Of a stretch of DNA of 13,301 nt, positions 7,659 to 13,301 are shown one piece after another. The stretch is from Wenzhouxiangella sp. (GTDB lineage Bacteria; Pseudomonadota; Gammaproteobacteria; Xanthomonadales; Wenzhouxiangellaceae). The DNA lies in contig SKKV01000190.1 of NCBI GenBank assembly GCA_007123575.1, positions 1-13,301 on the forward strand, in the 5' to 3' direction. The notes below the pieces were generated by a model. That model saw only the letters and a program-made list of their open reading frames with translations. It did no database searches and had not been told where the DNA came from. Every line of letters starts with the position of its first letter. The first letter of the stretch is position 1. The translations under genes and the position numbers were made by a program.

Positions 7659-7735
7659 TCCCCGGTAGCTCAGCTGGTTAGAGCGGGTGACTGTTAATCA
7701 CTAGGTCGTTGGTTCGAATCCGACCCGGGGAGCCA
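7659..7735 (+). tRNA. tRNA-Asn (anticodon GTT)
   Basis: A 77-base tRNA including the encoded CCA. The acceptor stem TCCCCGG (7659-7665) pairs perfectly with CCGGGGA (7725-7731), with discriminator G at 7732 and CCA at 7733-7735. The D-loop GCTCAGCTGGTTAGAGC, the anticodon stem GGTGA/TCACT with loop CTGTTAA (anticodon GTT at 7693-7695), and the T-arm GTTGG-TTCGAAT-CCGAC are all regular. It decodes AAC and AAT as asparagine. It is a single-gene transcription unit with its own promoter and terminator. Confidence 0.97.
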
Positions 7736-7745
7736 GATTACTGAA

Positions 7746-7782
7746 GGGCTCAGGTGTGCCCACCTGGGCCCTTTCTCTTTTC
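7746..7782 (+). terminator. Intrinsic terminator after tRNA-Asn
   Basis: GGGCTCAGGTG (7746-7756) pairs with CACCTGGGCCC (7761-7771) over 11 positions with one G-U pair, loop TGCC, followed by TTTCTCTTTT. This is a strong factor-independent terminator 10 bases after the CCA end. Confidence 0.9.
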
Positions 7783-8033
7783 CGGCTGGGTATGAAGCGC
7801 TAAATCAGGCACGGTTTCTGGTGGAGCGCTCCTCATGTTCTGGATACCGTGCTCCCGTTCACCGGGCTGAAAATGTCCTGGCCGCTTCGATACTCCAATT
7901 TGTCGACCTGGCTTGATCCCCCCGTCTTGAGTCCATGACCATGCCAGTAACGCAGTGTTAATAAAAAAAATGTATTGCTAACACGAATCATTCCCATATG
8001 CGCTTTTGTTTCATACCCCGTGACTATTGACTA
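7783..8033. other. Intergenic region before the TonB receptor gene
   Basis: There is no gene in this stretch. It holds a nested inverted repeat: GCACGGT (7809-7815) against ACCGTGC (7846-7852), enclosing the 10-bp palindrome GGAGCGCTCC (7823-7832) and two copies of TTCTGG (7816-7821 and 7838-7843). Nearer the receptor gene is an AT-rich stretch with A8 (7963-7970), flanked by GTGTTA (7955-7960) and TAACAC (7979-7984). I could not identify a clear promoter or a Fur box; AATCATT at 7986-7992 is only a fragment of the Fur consensus. Confidence 0.5.
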
Positions 8034-10142
8034 ATGAAAATCGAAACGCAAAGAATCTCTCAACTCGCTTTTGCCATTTCCACTGCGCTGCTGCTGGCAT
8101 CTGGCCCGGCCTTGGCAGCGGATGACAGCAGCGAAGACGTCGCCGAAGAACTCCAGTTGACCGAGCGGCTGACACTCATGGAGCTGCCGCGCATTCGTGT
8201 TGTCGCACCTACGGCCAGAAGCCTTTCACTCACCCCGGGGGCGGTCTACACCGTCAGCGCGGAGATATCGAAGAGGTTCAGCCACGCTCGACCGAGGATA
8301 TTCTCAGACGCGTGCCCGGGATTTACATCAAGCGTGAAGAAGATAGCGCGGTGGTCACCAACATTGGTGTTCGCGGCCTTCCTGCCGGTGACTACAAAAC
8401 CTTGGTGCTGGTCGATGGTGTGCCCGTTCAACCTGGCATTTTTGTCGGCAACTCACGCTACTACAATCCACGGGTCCAGAGCATCGGTGGTGCAGAGGTG
8501 CTGAAAGGCGCCTCCTCGCTTAGATTCGGACCCAACAACATTGGCGGCGTGATCAACTTTCTCACCAGAACCCCCGACGACGGTGTCGCGTTTTTAGGCC
8601 GACTCGGCTCCTGGAATACGCGCGAAGGCTGCATCGAGGCGGGTGGCCGCTCACCTTCCGGCGATTCGCGCCTCGGCGTTATCGCTACCCGGGCCAGCAG
8701 TGACGGCTGGAACGACAAGGGCTGGGACATGTCGGATGTCATGGTCAAGGCCGGAGCGAACTAGGCGGCGGCCACCTGGTTGGGGTGAAATTCTATTACT
8801 ATGAGAATGACGCAAACATATCCTACCGCGGCTTTTTCGAGGATGCGTTTGACGCTGGCGCTTCCTTCAATCCGGCACCCGACGATTTTTTCCTGACCGA
8901 CCGAACAGCCTTTGACATCAACCATGACTGGGAAATCAACAGTCAACTACGCCTGCAAACGGTTGCATTCTGGAGTGAGATGAGCCGCGAGTACTGGCGC
9001 TTTCTGGTTGATGGTGCCACGACCAACAGCGACGGATTGACGGTCTGGAACTACACCGATACCGTGCAAGGCAACAATCGCTACTTTGAGCGCTACGGTT
9101 TTGATTCCCGGCTGGTCATGCAGCATGCCCTGTTTGGGATTGACAATGAAGCGCAATTCGGCCTGCGCTATTTTGAAGAAGAAATGCTCGACAATACCGT
9201 CCGTGCCGACCGAGCAACTCCTCGCAACCCGAATGGTCCACTCTTGTGCAATCGGGTTGATTCAGCGAACAGCCTGGCTCTTTTCGCCCAAAACCGCTTC
9301 GATATAAACGATGCTTTATCCGTTAGCGCAGGTCTGCGCGTCGAGACCTATGAACAAAAGCGTAATGACCGGCGCCAAGCAGTCGACCCAGTCGATACGT
9401 TCAGCAATACTGAGTGGCTTCCCGGCATTGGCGCAACCTACCAGGTCAATCCTGCCTTGCAACTTTACGGCAGCGTCTACGTGGCGTTCGCTCCCCCCTG
9501 GTGGGCAGTGTCGTCGGCTCCGATGACGTGCCAACCGAAGCGGAAAAATCGCTCAATGTCGATATCGGCCTGCGCGGGGGTACTGACGCGCTCAGGTATG
9601 AATTCACCGCCTTCCAGATGGACTTCTCCAACCAGGTAGATCCCGGCATCTCAAACATTCGGGCGCCTAATGAGGGCAGCGCATTGATTCAGGGTGCCGA
9701 AGCTTCGCTAAGCTATGATTTTGGCAACGGCTTCAACCTCAATGGCAACCTGACCTGGATTCCAACAGCTGAATTCGGTGAAGACCGCCCCGGTCAGGCA
9801 TTGGATGGGAACCGCCTGCCCTACTCGCCCGAGTGGACAGCCAACCTGAGCATCAGTTATCGAACCGGTAGCATGAGGACAGCGCTGATGTTCAACTACA
9901 CCGACGAGGTCTTTGGCGATGGTATGAACCGCACGCAGATTGACCCGCTGAGCAACATGGGTGGCTTAATCCCCAGCTATTTCACGATTGATGCGACGGC
10001 GAGTTATGATTTCAGCCCCCAATTTAGCGTATATGGATCAATCAAGAATCTGGCCGACAAGCGCTACATTGCCGGTCTGCGCCAGGGTATCTATGCCGGC
10101 CCGGAACGCAGCTTTGATGTCGGTCTGAGCTACCGATTCTAG
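8034..10142 (+). pseudogene. FecA-like TonB-dependent outer-membrane receptor, broken by three -1 frameshifts
   Basis: Four successive frames together encode one receptor of about 703 residues. Part 1 (from 8034) has a signal peptide (ISTALLLASGPALAA) and a TonB-box-like IRVVAP. Part 2, from about 8260, is the plug domain: ILRRVPGIYIKREED, IGVRGLPAGDYKTLVLVDGVP, EVLKGASSLRFGPNNIGGVINF. Part 3 (about 8762-9498) and part 4 (to 10142) are the beta-barrel, ending in FDVGLSYRF with the usual terminal Phe. The plug wording and YYYENDANISYRGFFEDAF recall the FecA (ferric dicitrate) branch, so the ligand is probably a ferric chelate, but this is not certain. Each break is repaired by one added base: a G near 8259-8262, a C near 8761 (the break gives an immediate TAG at 8762-8764), and a C in the C6 run 9493-9498. 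No other stop interrupts the composite. Either the gene was inactivated recently or the assembly has homopolymer errors. Confidence 0.85.
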
Positions 10143-10181
10143 AACTGACTGCTCAATTACTACTATCTCCATAAGTCATGT

Positions 10182-10211
10182 GCGTCTGTTCCTGGCATCA
10201 GGCACAGACGC
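10182..10211 (+). terminator. Extended stem-loop after the receptor gene
   Basis: GCGTCTGT (10182-10189) pairs with ACAGACGC (10204-10211); after one T/C mismatch the stem continues as CCTG/CAGG around loop GCAT. It lies 40 bases after the receptor stop, the position of a terminator, but the following TTGATCCTCC is a poor T-run, so it may instead protect the mRNA 3' end. Confidence 0.4.
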
Positions 10212-10273
10212 TTGATCCTCCCGCTTTCAGATCGGCTCGTCGATCAAACTGCGCCCCTTTAATCTGCCCAGTC

Positions 10274-10291
10274 CAGGTGAGCGCTCACCTG
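10274..10291. promoter_or_regulatory. 18-bp perfect palindrome, candidate operator
   Basis: CAGGTGAGCGCTCACCTG is self-complementary over all 18 bases with no spacer, so it makes a poor RNA hairpin but a good site for a symmetric dimeric DNA-binding protein. Its core GAGCGCTC also occurs inside the palindrome at 7823-7832 on the other side of the receptor gene. An adjacent binder could be the XRE regulator encoded at 10919-11242; that is inference. Confidence 0.4.
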
Positions 10292-10330
10292 CACACTAAA
10301 AAACTCCTCTTTTCAGTCGCTTACCGCCAT

Positions 10331-10362
10331 CTGTCGTGTTATTGACGCACGACAGTCGTGCG
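10331..10362. repeat. Two overlapping, mutually exclusive inverted repeats
   Basis: CTGTCGTG (10331-10338) is complementary to CACGACAG (10348-10355) with a 9-base loop. The same segment forms a second palindrome, CGCACGAC-A-GTCGTGCG (10346-10362), with 8-bp arms around a single A. Both cannot form at once in RNA. As DNA, the second element looks like an operator for a dimeric regulator, with the first arm as an extra half-site. They lie about 90 bases before the start of the small-gene pair. Confidence 0.45.
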
Positions 10363-10451
10363 AACTGGCGCGCTGCTGACGTTTCATTCTTCGCCCTATC
10401 GGAGTGCAATGTGACTATCTTCACTTGCACAGCGTGCCCACGAGCGCCACC

Positions 10452-10919
10452 ATGAATGCAGCGTCAAAGTCTCAGCAGCCCGAAAAGCCATCAACCATGA
10501 AGATCAGCTTCAAGCGCGGTATCGAGTGCTTTTTCGATGTCGACAACGTCACGATTCGCGTCTGGGCCTCGGCCTGGACCGGGCGCGAGCGGGTCGAACT
10601 TGACGGCAAGACCGTGTCATCCAAGCTCAGCCTGCGCCGCTCCACTCCGCACGAATTTGACCACGGCGGCCACACATACAACGTTGTCTTCAGCATCGTT
10701 GAGTTCAAGACCGGGCTGTTCGAAGTGCAGCTCTACCGCGATGGAGAGCTGATTGACTCTGACCAGGGTCGGCATGCCTCGATACCGGTGGATCCCGAGA
10801 CCGGAGAAGTTGACTGGCGGAAGTATCGCTGGCAGCTGGCGCTCCAGGCATTGGCCGGCGGTGTCATCGGTGGCATCTTTGGCTACCTTGCTGCCGGCTT
10901 CTTCGGAGGAGGCAGCTGA
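10452..10919 (+). CDS. Small protein with beta-rich domain and C-terminal glycine-zipper membrane helix
   Basis: I do not recognise this family. With the ATG at 10452 it is 155 residues; GTG 10404 and ATG 10497 are in-frame alternatives, and none has a good Shine-Dalgarno sequence. Residues 1-15 are a polar, low-complexity tail. Residues 17-103 have alternating hydrophobic and polar stretches suggesting a small beta-sandwich (IECFFDVDNVTIRVWAS, ERVELDGKTVSSKLSL, YNVVFSIVEF, LFEVQLYRDGELI). A linker follows, then a membrane helix at about 128-151 with glycines every fourth residue (G136, G140, G144) and a GFFGGGS end, the kind of helix that packs tightly against another. With no signal peptide, the domain should face the cytoplasm as a tail-anchored protein. 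The stop overlaps the start of the XRE gene by one base (TGATG), so the two are translationally coupled and probably work together. Confidence 0.75.
   Translation: MNAASKSQQPEKPSTMKISFKRGIECFFDVDNVTIRVWASAWTGRERVELDGKTVSSKLSLRRSTPHEFDHGGHTYNVVFSIVEFKTGLFEVQLYRDGELIDSDQGRHASIPVDPETGEVDWRKYRWQLALQALAGGVIGGIFGYLAAGFFGGGS
10905..10912 (+). promoter_or_regulatory. Strong ribosome binding site for the XRE gene
   Basis: GGAGGAGG lies 6 bases before the ATG at 10919, inside the last codons of the upstream gene. It is the best Shine-Dalgarno sequence of the region and fixes the start of the regulator gene. Confidence 0.7.
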
Positions 10920-11242
10920 TGGATGTGCGCGGCGACATGGTTCGGCAGCTTCGCACGGAACGAGGCTGGACCCAGCAGCAGCTGGCCGAGATTGCCGATC
11001 TGAGTTTGAGAACGGTGCAGCGGGTCGAAAACCAGAACGTGGCCTCGAACGAAAGCGTGTCTTCACTGGCCGCCGTGCTTGAACTGCCGCGGGAGAAAAT
11101 TCTGGCCCCTGTGATCAGCTCGGAACAAATATCCCGTGCGCAACGGCAGGTGGCCTGGCTGCTGCCAACAGCGACGTTTGTCGGGGCAATTGTGGGGTCA
11201 GCCGGCACATTTCTATTGATGAACTGGCTCGGCGGTTATTAA
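10919..11242 (+). CDS. XRE-family HTH regulator with C-terminal membrane helix
   Basis: A 107-residue protein. Residues 6-60 are a Cro/CI-type helix-turn-helix: VRQLRTERGWTQQQLAEIADLSLRTVQRVE, with TQQQLAEIA (18-26) and LSLRTVQRVE (28-37) as the two central helices and the usual AAVLELPREKI at the end of the domain. After a short linker (APVISSEQISRAQRQ) a hydrophobic segment runs from about residue 78 to 104 (WLLPTATFVGAIVGSAGTFLLMNWLG). The regulator is therefore predicted to be anchored in the inner membrane with its DNA-binding domain in the cytoplasm. It shares a TGATG junction with the preceding gene, whose product also ends in a membrane helix, so a complex in the membrane is a reasonable guess. 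Palindromes upstream of the pair at 10274-10291 and 10346-10362 are plausible autoregulatory sites. The signal sensed is unknown. Confidence 0.88.
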   Translation: MDVRGDMVRQLRTERGWTQQQLAEIADLSLRTVQRVENQNVASNESVSSLAAVLELPREKILAPVISSEQISRAQRQVAWLLPTATFVGAIVGSAGTFLLMNWLGGY

Positions 11243-11364
11243 CGCGGCAATCAAATAGATTGCTGCGTTAATGCCCGGCCGGAACGGCCGGGACCTATGA
11301 GCGAAGGCCTACACGGACATGCGCCGCAAATGCCGTGCAACGAATACCGTAGGTATTTCGTTGC
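11240..11364. repeat. Cluster of four consecutive stem-loops
   Basis: Hairpin 1: TAACGCGGCAATC (11240-11252) with GATTGCTGCGTTA (11258-11270), 13 pairs with one G-U, including the XRE stop codon. Hairpin 2: CCCGGCC (11274-11280) with GGCCGGG (11286-11292), loop GGAAC. Hairpin 3: CACGG-A-CAT (11312-11320) with ATGCCGTG (11330-11337), one bulge. Hairpin 4: GCAACGAATACC (11337-11348) with GGTATTTCGTTGC (11352-11364), one bulge. None has a T-run, so they are not typical terminators. They could be a structured mRNA segment, a small RNA or a REP-like element. Confidence 0.6.
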
Positions 11365-11409
11365 CGGGTTAATAACAAATCAATGAACTCGAAAACAGGA
11401 ACTCAAACA

Positions 11410-12831
11410 ATGAACAGCAGGCAGCGTCTGGAGTATCGATCCGAGCTGGAAACCTGGCGATCATGGCGGCTTTACTTTCTGGTCCTTGCAGCGGTGGCGC
11501 TCCTGACGGCCGCGACTGCCAGCGCCAGGGAGGAAGCGCATCACAAGCCCAGCCTGGACCAGGCAACGGCCCTGGAAAGCTTCGACCAGGTTTGGGAACA
11601 AGTTCGTGCCCAGTACTTTGATTTCCAGCGCATTGAAGACGACTGGCAGGAGGCGCAGGCGCGTCTTCGGCCGCAAGCAGCCGAAGCCCGAGACTCGGCA
11701 ACCCTGCGCCGCGTATTGCAGGAGCTGCTCGATGTTATCGGTGAGTCACACTTCACAGTCATCCCTTCCGATGCCTACGAACAGCTTGTCGATCTGGCCG
11801 AGAGTCCGGCCTCCGACAGCCCGGACCCTGCGCCTGGCGCGCCGCGCGCGGTCACCGGCCTTTCGGTGCGAGTCATTGACAACGCGGTACGGGTCACGGA
11901 AGTGCAGCCGGACAGCCCGGCCAGTGCCGCCGGTATCCAGCCGGGTTGGCAGCTTTTGGCAGTCGACAGCCTCGAGATGGACCCGTTACTCGAAGAATTG
12001 GACGCTATGGCCGACCAGGCCGACCGCAGGCGCAGCATCGCCTTGCTGGAATATGGCCTGCTGGGCCGGGTCACCCAGACCCGACCAGAGCGCGAAGTCT
12101 CACTGCGCTTGCGAGATGCAAGCGGCGGCCAGCGCGAAGCCAGCCTGGTCGGCAGTGCCACAACCCACGGCGCCGTTCAGATCGGCAACCTGCCACCGAT
12201 GACTTTTGATTTTTCACTTGAACAGCTGGACACGGATGCCGGCTGCGTCGGCTATATCCGCTTTACTAGCTGGGTGCCTGCCTTGGCCGAGGAATTCCGC
12301 AGCCGTCGTGATGAAATCTTTGCCTGCGCTGGCCTGATTCTGGACGTGCGTGGCAATCCCGGCGGGGTTTTGCCGACCATGGTCATGCTGGCCGCCGACC
12401 TGTTCGAGGAAACCGCGCTGCTGGGCACGCTGTTGCGCAGCGACGGCCACATCGACTTCCGGGTGATGCCACGTCGGGTAGCGATGGACGGCACCAGGCT
12501 GACGCCATTTTCCGGTCCCATTGCCATTCTCATTGATGGTATGAGCGGTAGCACCTCGGAGATGTTCGCAGCCGGCATGCAAGCCACTGAGCGAGCCCGC
12601 CTGTTCGGCGAGCGCTCGGCCGGCATGGCATTGCCAGCACAGGTCATGCCCCTGGCCAGCGGCGATATTCTGATGTATGCCTTTGCCGACTACCGCGACA
12701 GCCTCGACCGCCGCATCGAAGGCTTGGGGGCCATTCCGGATACCCCGGTCGAACTGACCGCCGCCAAGCTTACCGAAGGCACCTCGCCGGTACTCCAGGC
12801 AGCGCTCGACTGGATCGCTGGTGAAATCTAG
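11410..12831 (+). CDS. Exported S41-family peptidase (Ser/His, tricorn-like type) with PDZ domain
   Basis: I choose the ATG at 11410 (473 residues) because AGGA at 11397-11400 is at a workable distance; ATG 11383 is an in-frame alternative. Numbering is from 11410. An N-terminal export signal has a long charged region and hydrophobic core (LYFLVLAAVALLTAATASA, to about 38). An alpha-helical cap region follows, then GESHF at 111-115, a PDZ-like domain at about 146-250 (VTEVQPDSPASAAGIQPGWQLLAVD), the S41 core GLILDVRGNPGG at 308-319 and DGMSGSTSEMFAAGMQ at 376-391. Aligned on E. coli Prc, the nucleophile is Ser381, and the position of Prc's catalytic Lys is Met406. Together with the retained His114 this points to the Ser/His (tricorn-like, S41B) subgroup rather than the Ser/Lys C-terminal-processing subgroup. 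It should act in the periplasm. An exported protein gene follows after 37 bases. Confidence 0.85.
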   Translation: MNSRQRLEYRSELETWRSWRLYFLVLAAVALLTAATASAREEAHHKPSLDQATALESFDQVWEQVRAQYFDFQRIEDDWQEAQARLRPQAAEARDSATLRRVLQELLDVIGESHFTVIPSDAYEQLVDLAESPASDSPDPAPGAPRAVTGLSVRVIDNAVRVTEVQPDSPASAAGIQPGWQLLAVDSLEMDPLLEELDAMADQADRRRSIALLEYGLLGRVTQTRPEREVSLRLRDASGGQREASLVGSATTHGAVQIGNLPPMTFDFSLEQLDTDAGCVGYIRFTSWVPALAEEFRSRRDEIFACAGLILDVRGNPGGVLPTMVMLAADLFEETALLGTLLRSDGHIDFRVMPRRVAMDGTRLTPFSGPIAILIDGMSGSTSEMFAAGMQATERARLFGERSAGMALPAQVMPLASGDILMYAFADYRDSLDRRIEGLGAIPDTPVELTAAKLTEGTSPVLQAALDWIAGEI

Positions 12832-12855
12832 TTAAACCTGTTCAATTTCTTCCAG

Positions 12856-12861
12856 AAGGAG
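12856..12861 (+). promoter_or_regulatory. Shine-Dalgarno sequence of the last gene
   Basis: AAGGAG lies 7 bases before the ATG at 12869 and supports that start. It falls in the 37-base gap after the S41 peptidase stop, where I see no terminator. Confidence 0.7.
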
Positions 12862-12868
12862 CAAGACC

Positions 12869-13301
12869 ATGTTCAACAGTAAACAGAAAATCGCCGGCTT
12901 CGGACTCCTGGCCGCCGCCATGGCAGCGTCCATGAACACGATGGCTGACGACCACGAACTGCCTGATGCCCGCGCATTGATCGACCGCCATATCGAGAAT
13001 GTGGGCGGCCGTGAAGCCATTGAAGCCCAGGCCGATGCTGTCATGAAAGGGACATTCTCCATGCCGGCTGCCGGCCTGACCGGCGACCTGGTGGTTGCCA
13101 GCCGGGCGCCGGCGGAGCGCGTGATCCATATCGAACTACCTGGGATCGGTTCGATCCAGACGGGCTTCAGCCCCGACCTGGCCTGGTCAGTCGATCCGTT
13201 CATGGGGCCACGGCTGATCGAGGGTGACGAGTTCAAGGCGTTGATGGAAAGTTCGATGCCTGCTGCGGTCATGCGCGACCCGGAGTTCGTCAAGGCCGCA
13301 A
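12869..13301 (+). CDS. Exported LolA-like/outer-membrane lipoprotein-sorting-type protein, truncated by window end
   Basis: The frame is open from the ATG at 12869 to the right edge (144 codons), so the C-terminus is missing. The protein starts with a signal peptide (MFNSKQK, then IAGFGLLAAAMAASMNTMA, cleavage probably after residue 26). The mature start has ARALIDRHIENVGGREAIEA, a 'hIea.GG.eai' opening followed by VMKGTFSMPAAGLTGDLVV, and then ELPGIGSIQTGFSPDLAWSVDPFMG. I associate this pattern with periplasmic beta-sheet proteins of the LolA-like fold annotated as outer membrane lipoprotein-sorting or DUF620-like proteins, in which strands with G-F-D-G/W turns alternate. Its exact role is unknown. 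Its position right after the S41 peptidase, with no terminator, suggests one transcript and a shared periplasmic task. Confidence 0.7.
   Translation, partial: MFNSKQKIAGFGLLAAAMAASMNTMADDHELPDARALIDRHIENVGGREAIEAQADAVMKGTFSMPAAGLTGDLVVASRAPAERVIHIELPGIGSIQTGFSPDLAWSVDPFMGPRLIEGDEFKALMESSMPAAVMRDPEFVKAA

Larger units (their letters stand above)
10143..10451. other. Non-coding region rich in inverted repeats
   Basis: About 310 bases between the receptor gene and the next coding start contain no convincing gene. It holds three separate palindromic elements, listed individually: a long hairpin at 10182-10211, an 18-bp perfect palindrome at 10274-10291, and two mutually exclusive hairpins at 10331-10362. 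A GTG at 10404 is in frame with the downstream gene but has no usable ribosome binding site. I found no convincing sigma70 promoter; TTGACG at 10342-10347 lacks a matching -10 box. Confidence 0.6.

Noticed and set aside
7986..7992. Fur box before the receptor gene
   Set aside because: Only AATCATT matches; the other half-sites of the 19-bp consensus are missing.
7659..8033. tRNA-Asn as the attachment site of an integrated element
   Set aside because: There is no integrase, no repeat of the tRNA 3' end that I can see within the window, and the next genes are ordinary chromosomal types.
8034..10142. Programmed ribosomal frameshifting in the receptor gene
   Set aside because: Three shifts would be needed in one mRNA, two of the sites have no slippery heptamer, and single-base loss explains all three.
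10401..10414. GGAG followed by ATG-TGA as a start-stop regulatory mini-frame
   Set aside because: The spacing is too short and nothing else supports translation there; chance is likely.
10446..10454. Kozak-like GCCACCATG at the start of the small membrane protein
   Set aside because: The context is eukaryotic and has no meaning for a bacterial gene; it is coincidence.
11240..11270. Hairpin over the XRE stop codon as an intrinsic terminator
   Set aside because: The stem is good but is followed by ATGCCCGGCC with no T-run.
11410..12831. S41 peptidase as a catalytically dead enzyme because the Prc lysine is Met
   Set aside because: The Ser/His branch of S41 does not use that lysine, and this protein keeps a conserved-type His (GESHF) and the serine.
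1..13301. CRISPR arrays, transposases, phage genes or toxin-antitoxin pairs
   Set aside because: I scanned for regular direct repeats and for typical protein motifs and found none; the small XRE pair lacks toxin features in its partner.

Overview
The window looks like a piece of a GC-rich gammaproteobacterial chromosome, possibly from the Xanthomonadales or a Wenzhouxiangella-like lineage. That placement is inferred from gene content and codon style; no rRNA or other strong marker is present. The evidence for a Gram-negative is a TonB-dependent outer-membrane receptor, several exported periplasmic proteins, a DUF2339/DUF3999 membrane pair, a surface-carbohydrate protein and a tRNA gene that encodes its own CCA end. 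I see no phage genes, insertion sequences, integrase or CRISPR array.

Layout. (1) 1-1809, minus strand: a PlsC-type acyltransferase, a sulfotransferase and the start of a surface-carbohydrate biosynthesis protein lie head to tail, like an envelope-modification operon. (2) 1993-6071, plus strand: a large multi-pass DUF2339 protein overlaps by 4 bp an exported, membrane-anchored DUF3999 protein. (3) 6076-6876, minus strand: a UbiE/COQ5-like methyltransferase converges on the DUF3999 gene with only 4 bp between the stops. (4) 6980-7591, plus strand: a family I inorganic pyrophosphatase. (5) 7616-7782: tRNA-Asn(GUU) with a clear sigma70-type promoter and an intrinsic terminator. (6) 8034-10142: a FecA-like TonB-dependent receptor gene broken by three separate single-base deletions. 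(7) 10143-10451: a non-coding stretch rich in perfect inverted repeats. (8) 10452-11242: two tightly coupled small genes, a soluble domain with a C-terminal membrane helix and an XRE-type regulator that also ends in a membrane helix. (9) 11240-11364: a non-coding stretch with four consecutive stem-loops. (10) 11410 to the right edge: an exported S41 peptidase of the Ser/His type, followed by an exported protein of the LolA-like type that runs off the window.

The best candidates for something undescribed are the membrane-tethered XRE regulator with its coupled partner and the palindromes in front of them, the structured region before the S41 peptidase, and the three-lesion receptor gene. Pyrophosphatase, the tRNA and the acyltransferase are housekeeping functions. 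The rest mainly concerns the cell envelope.
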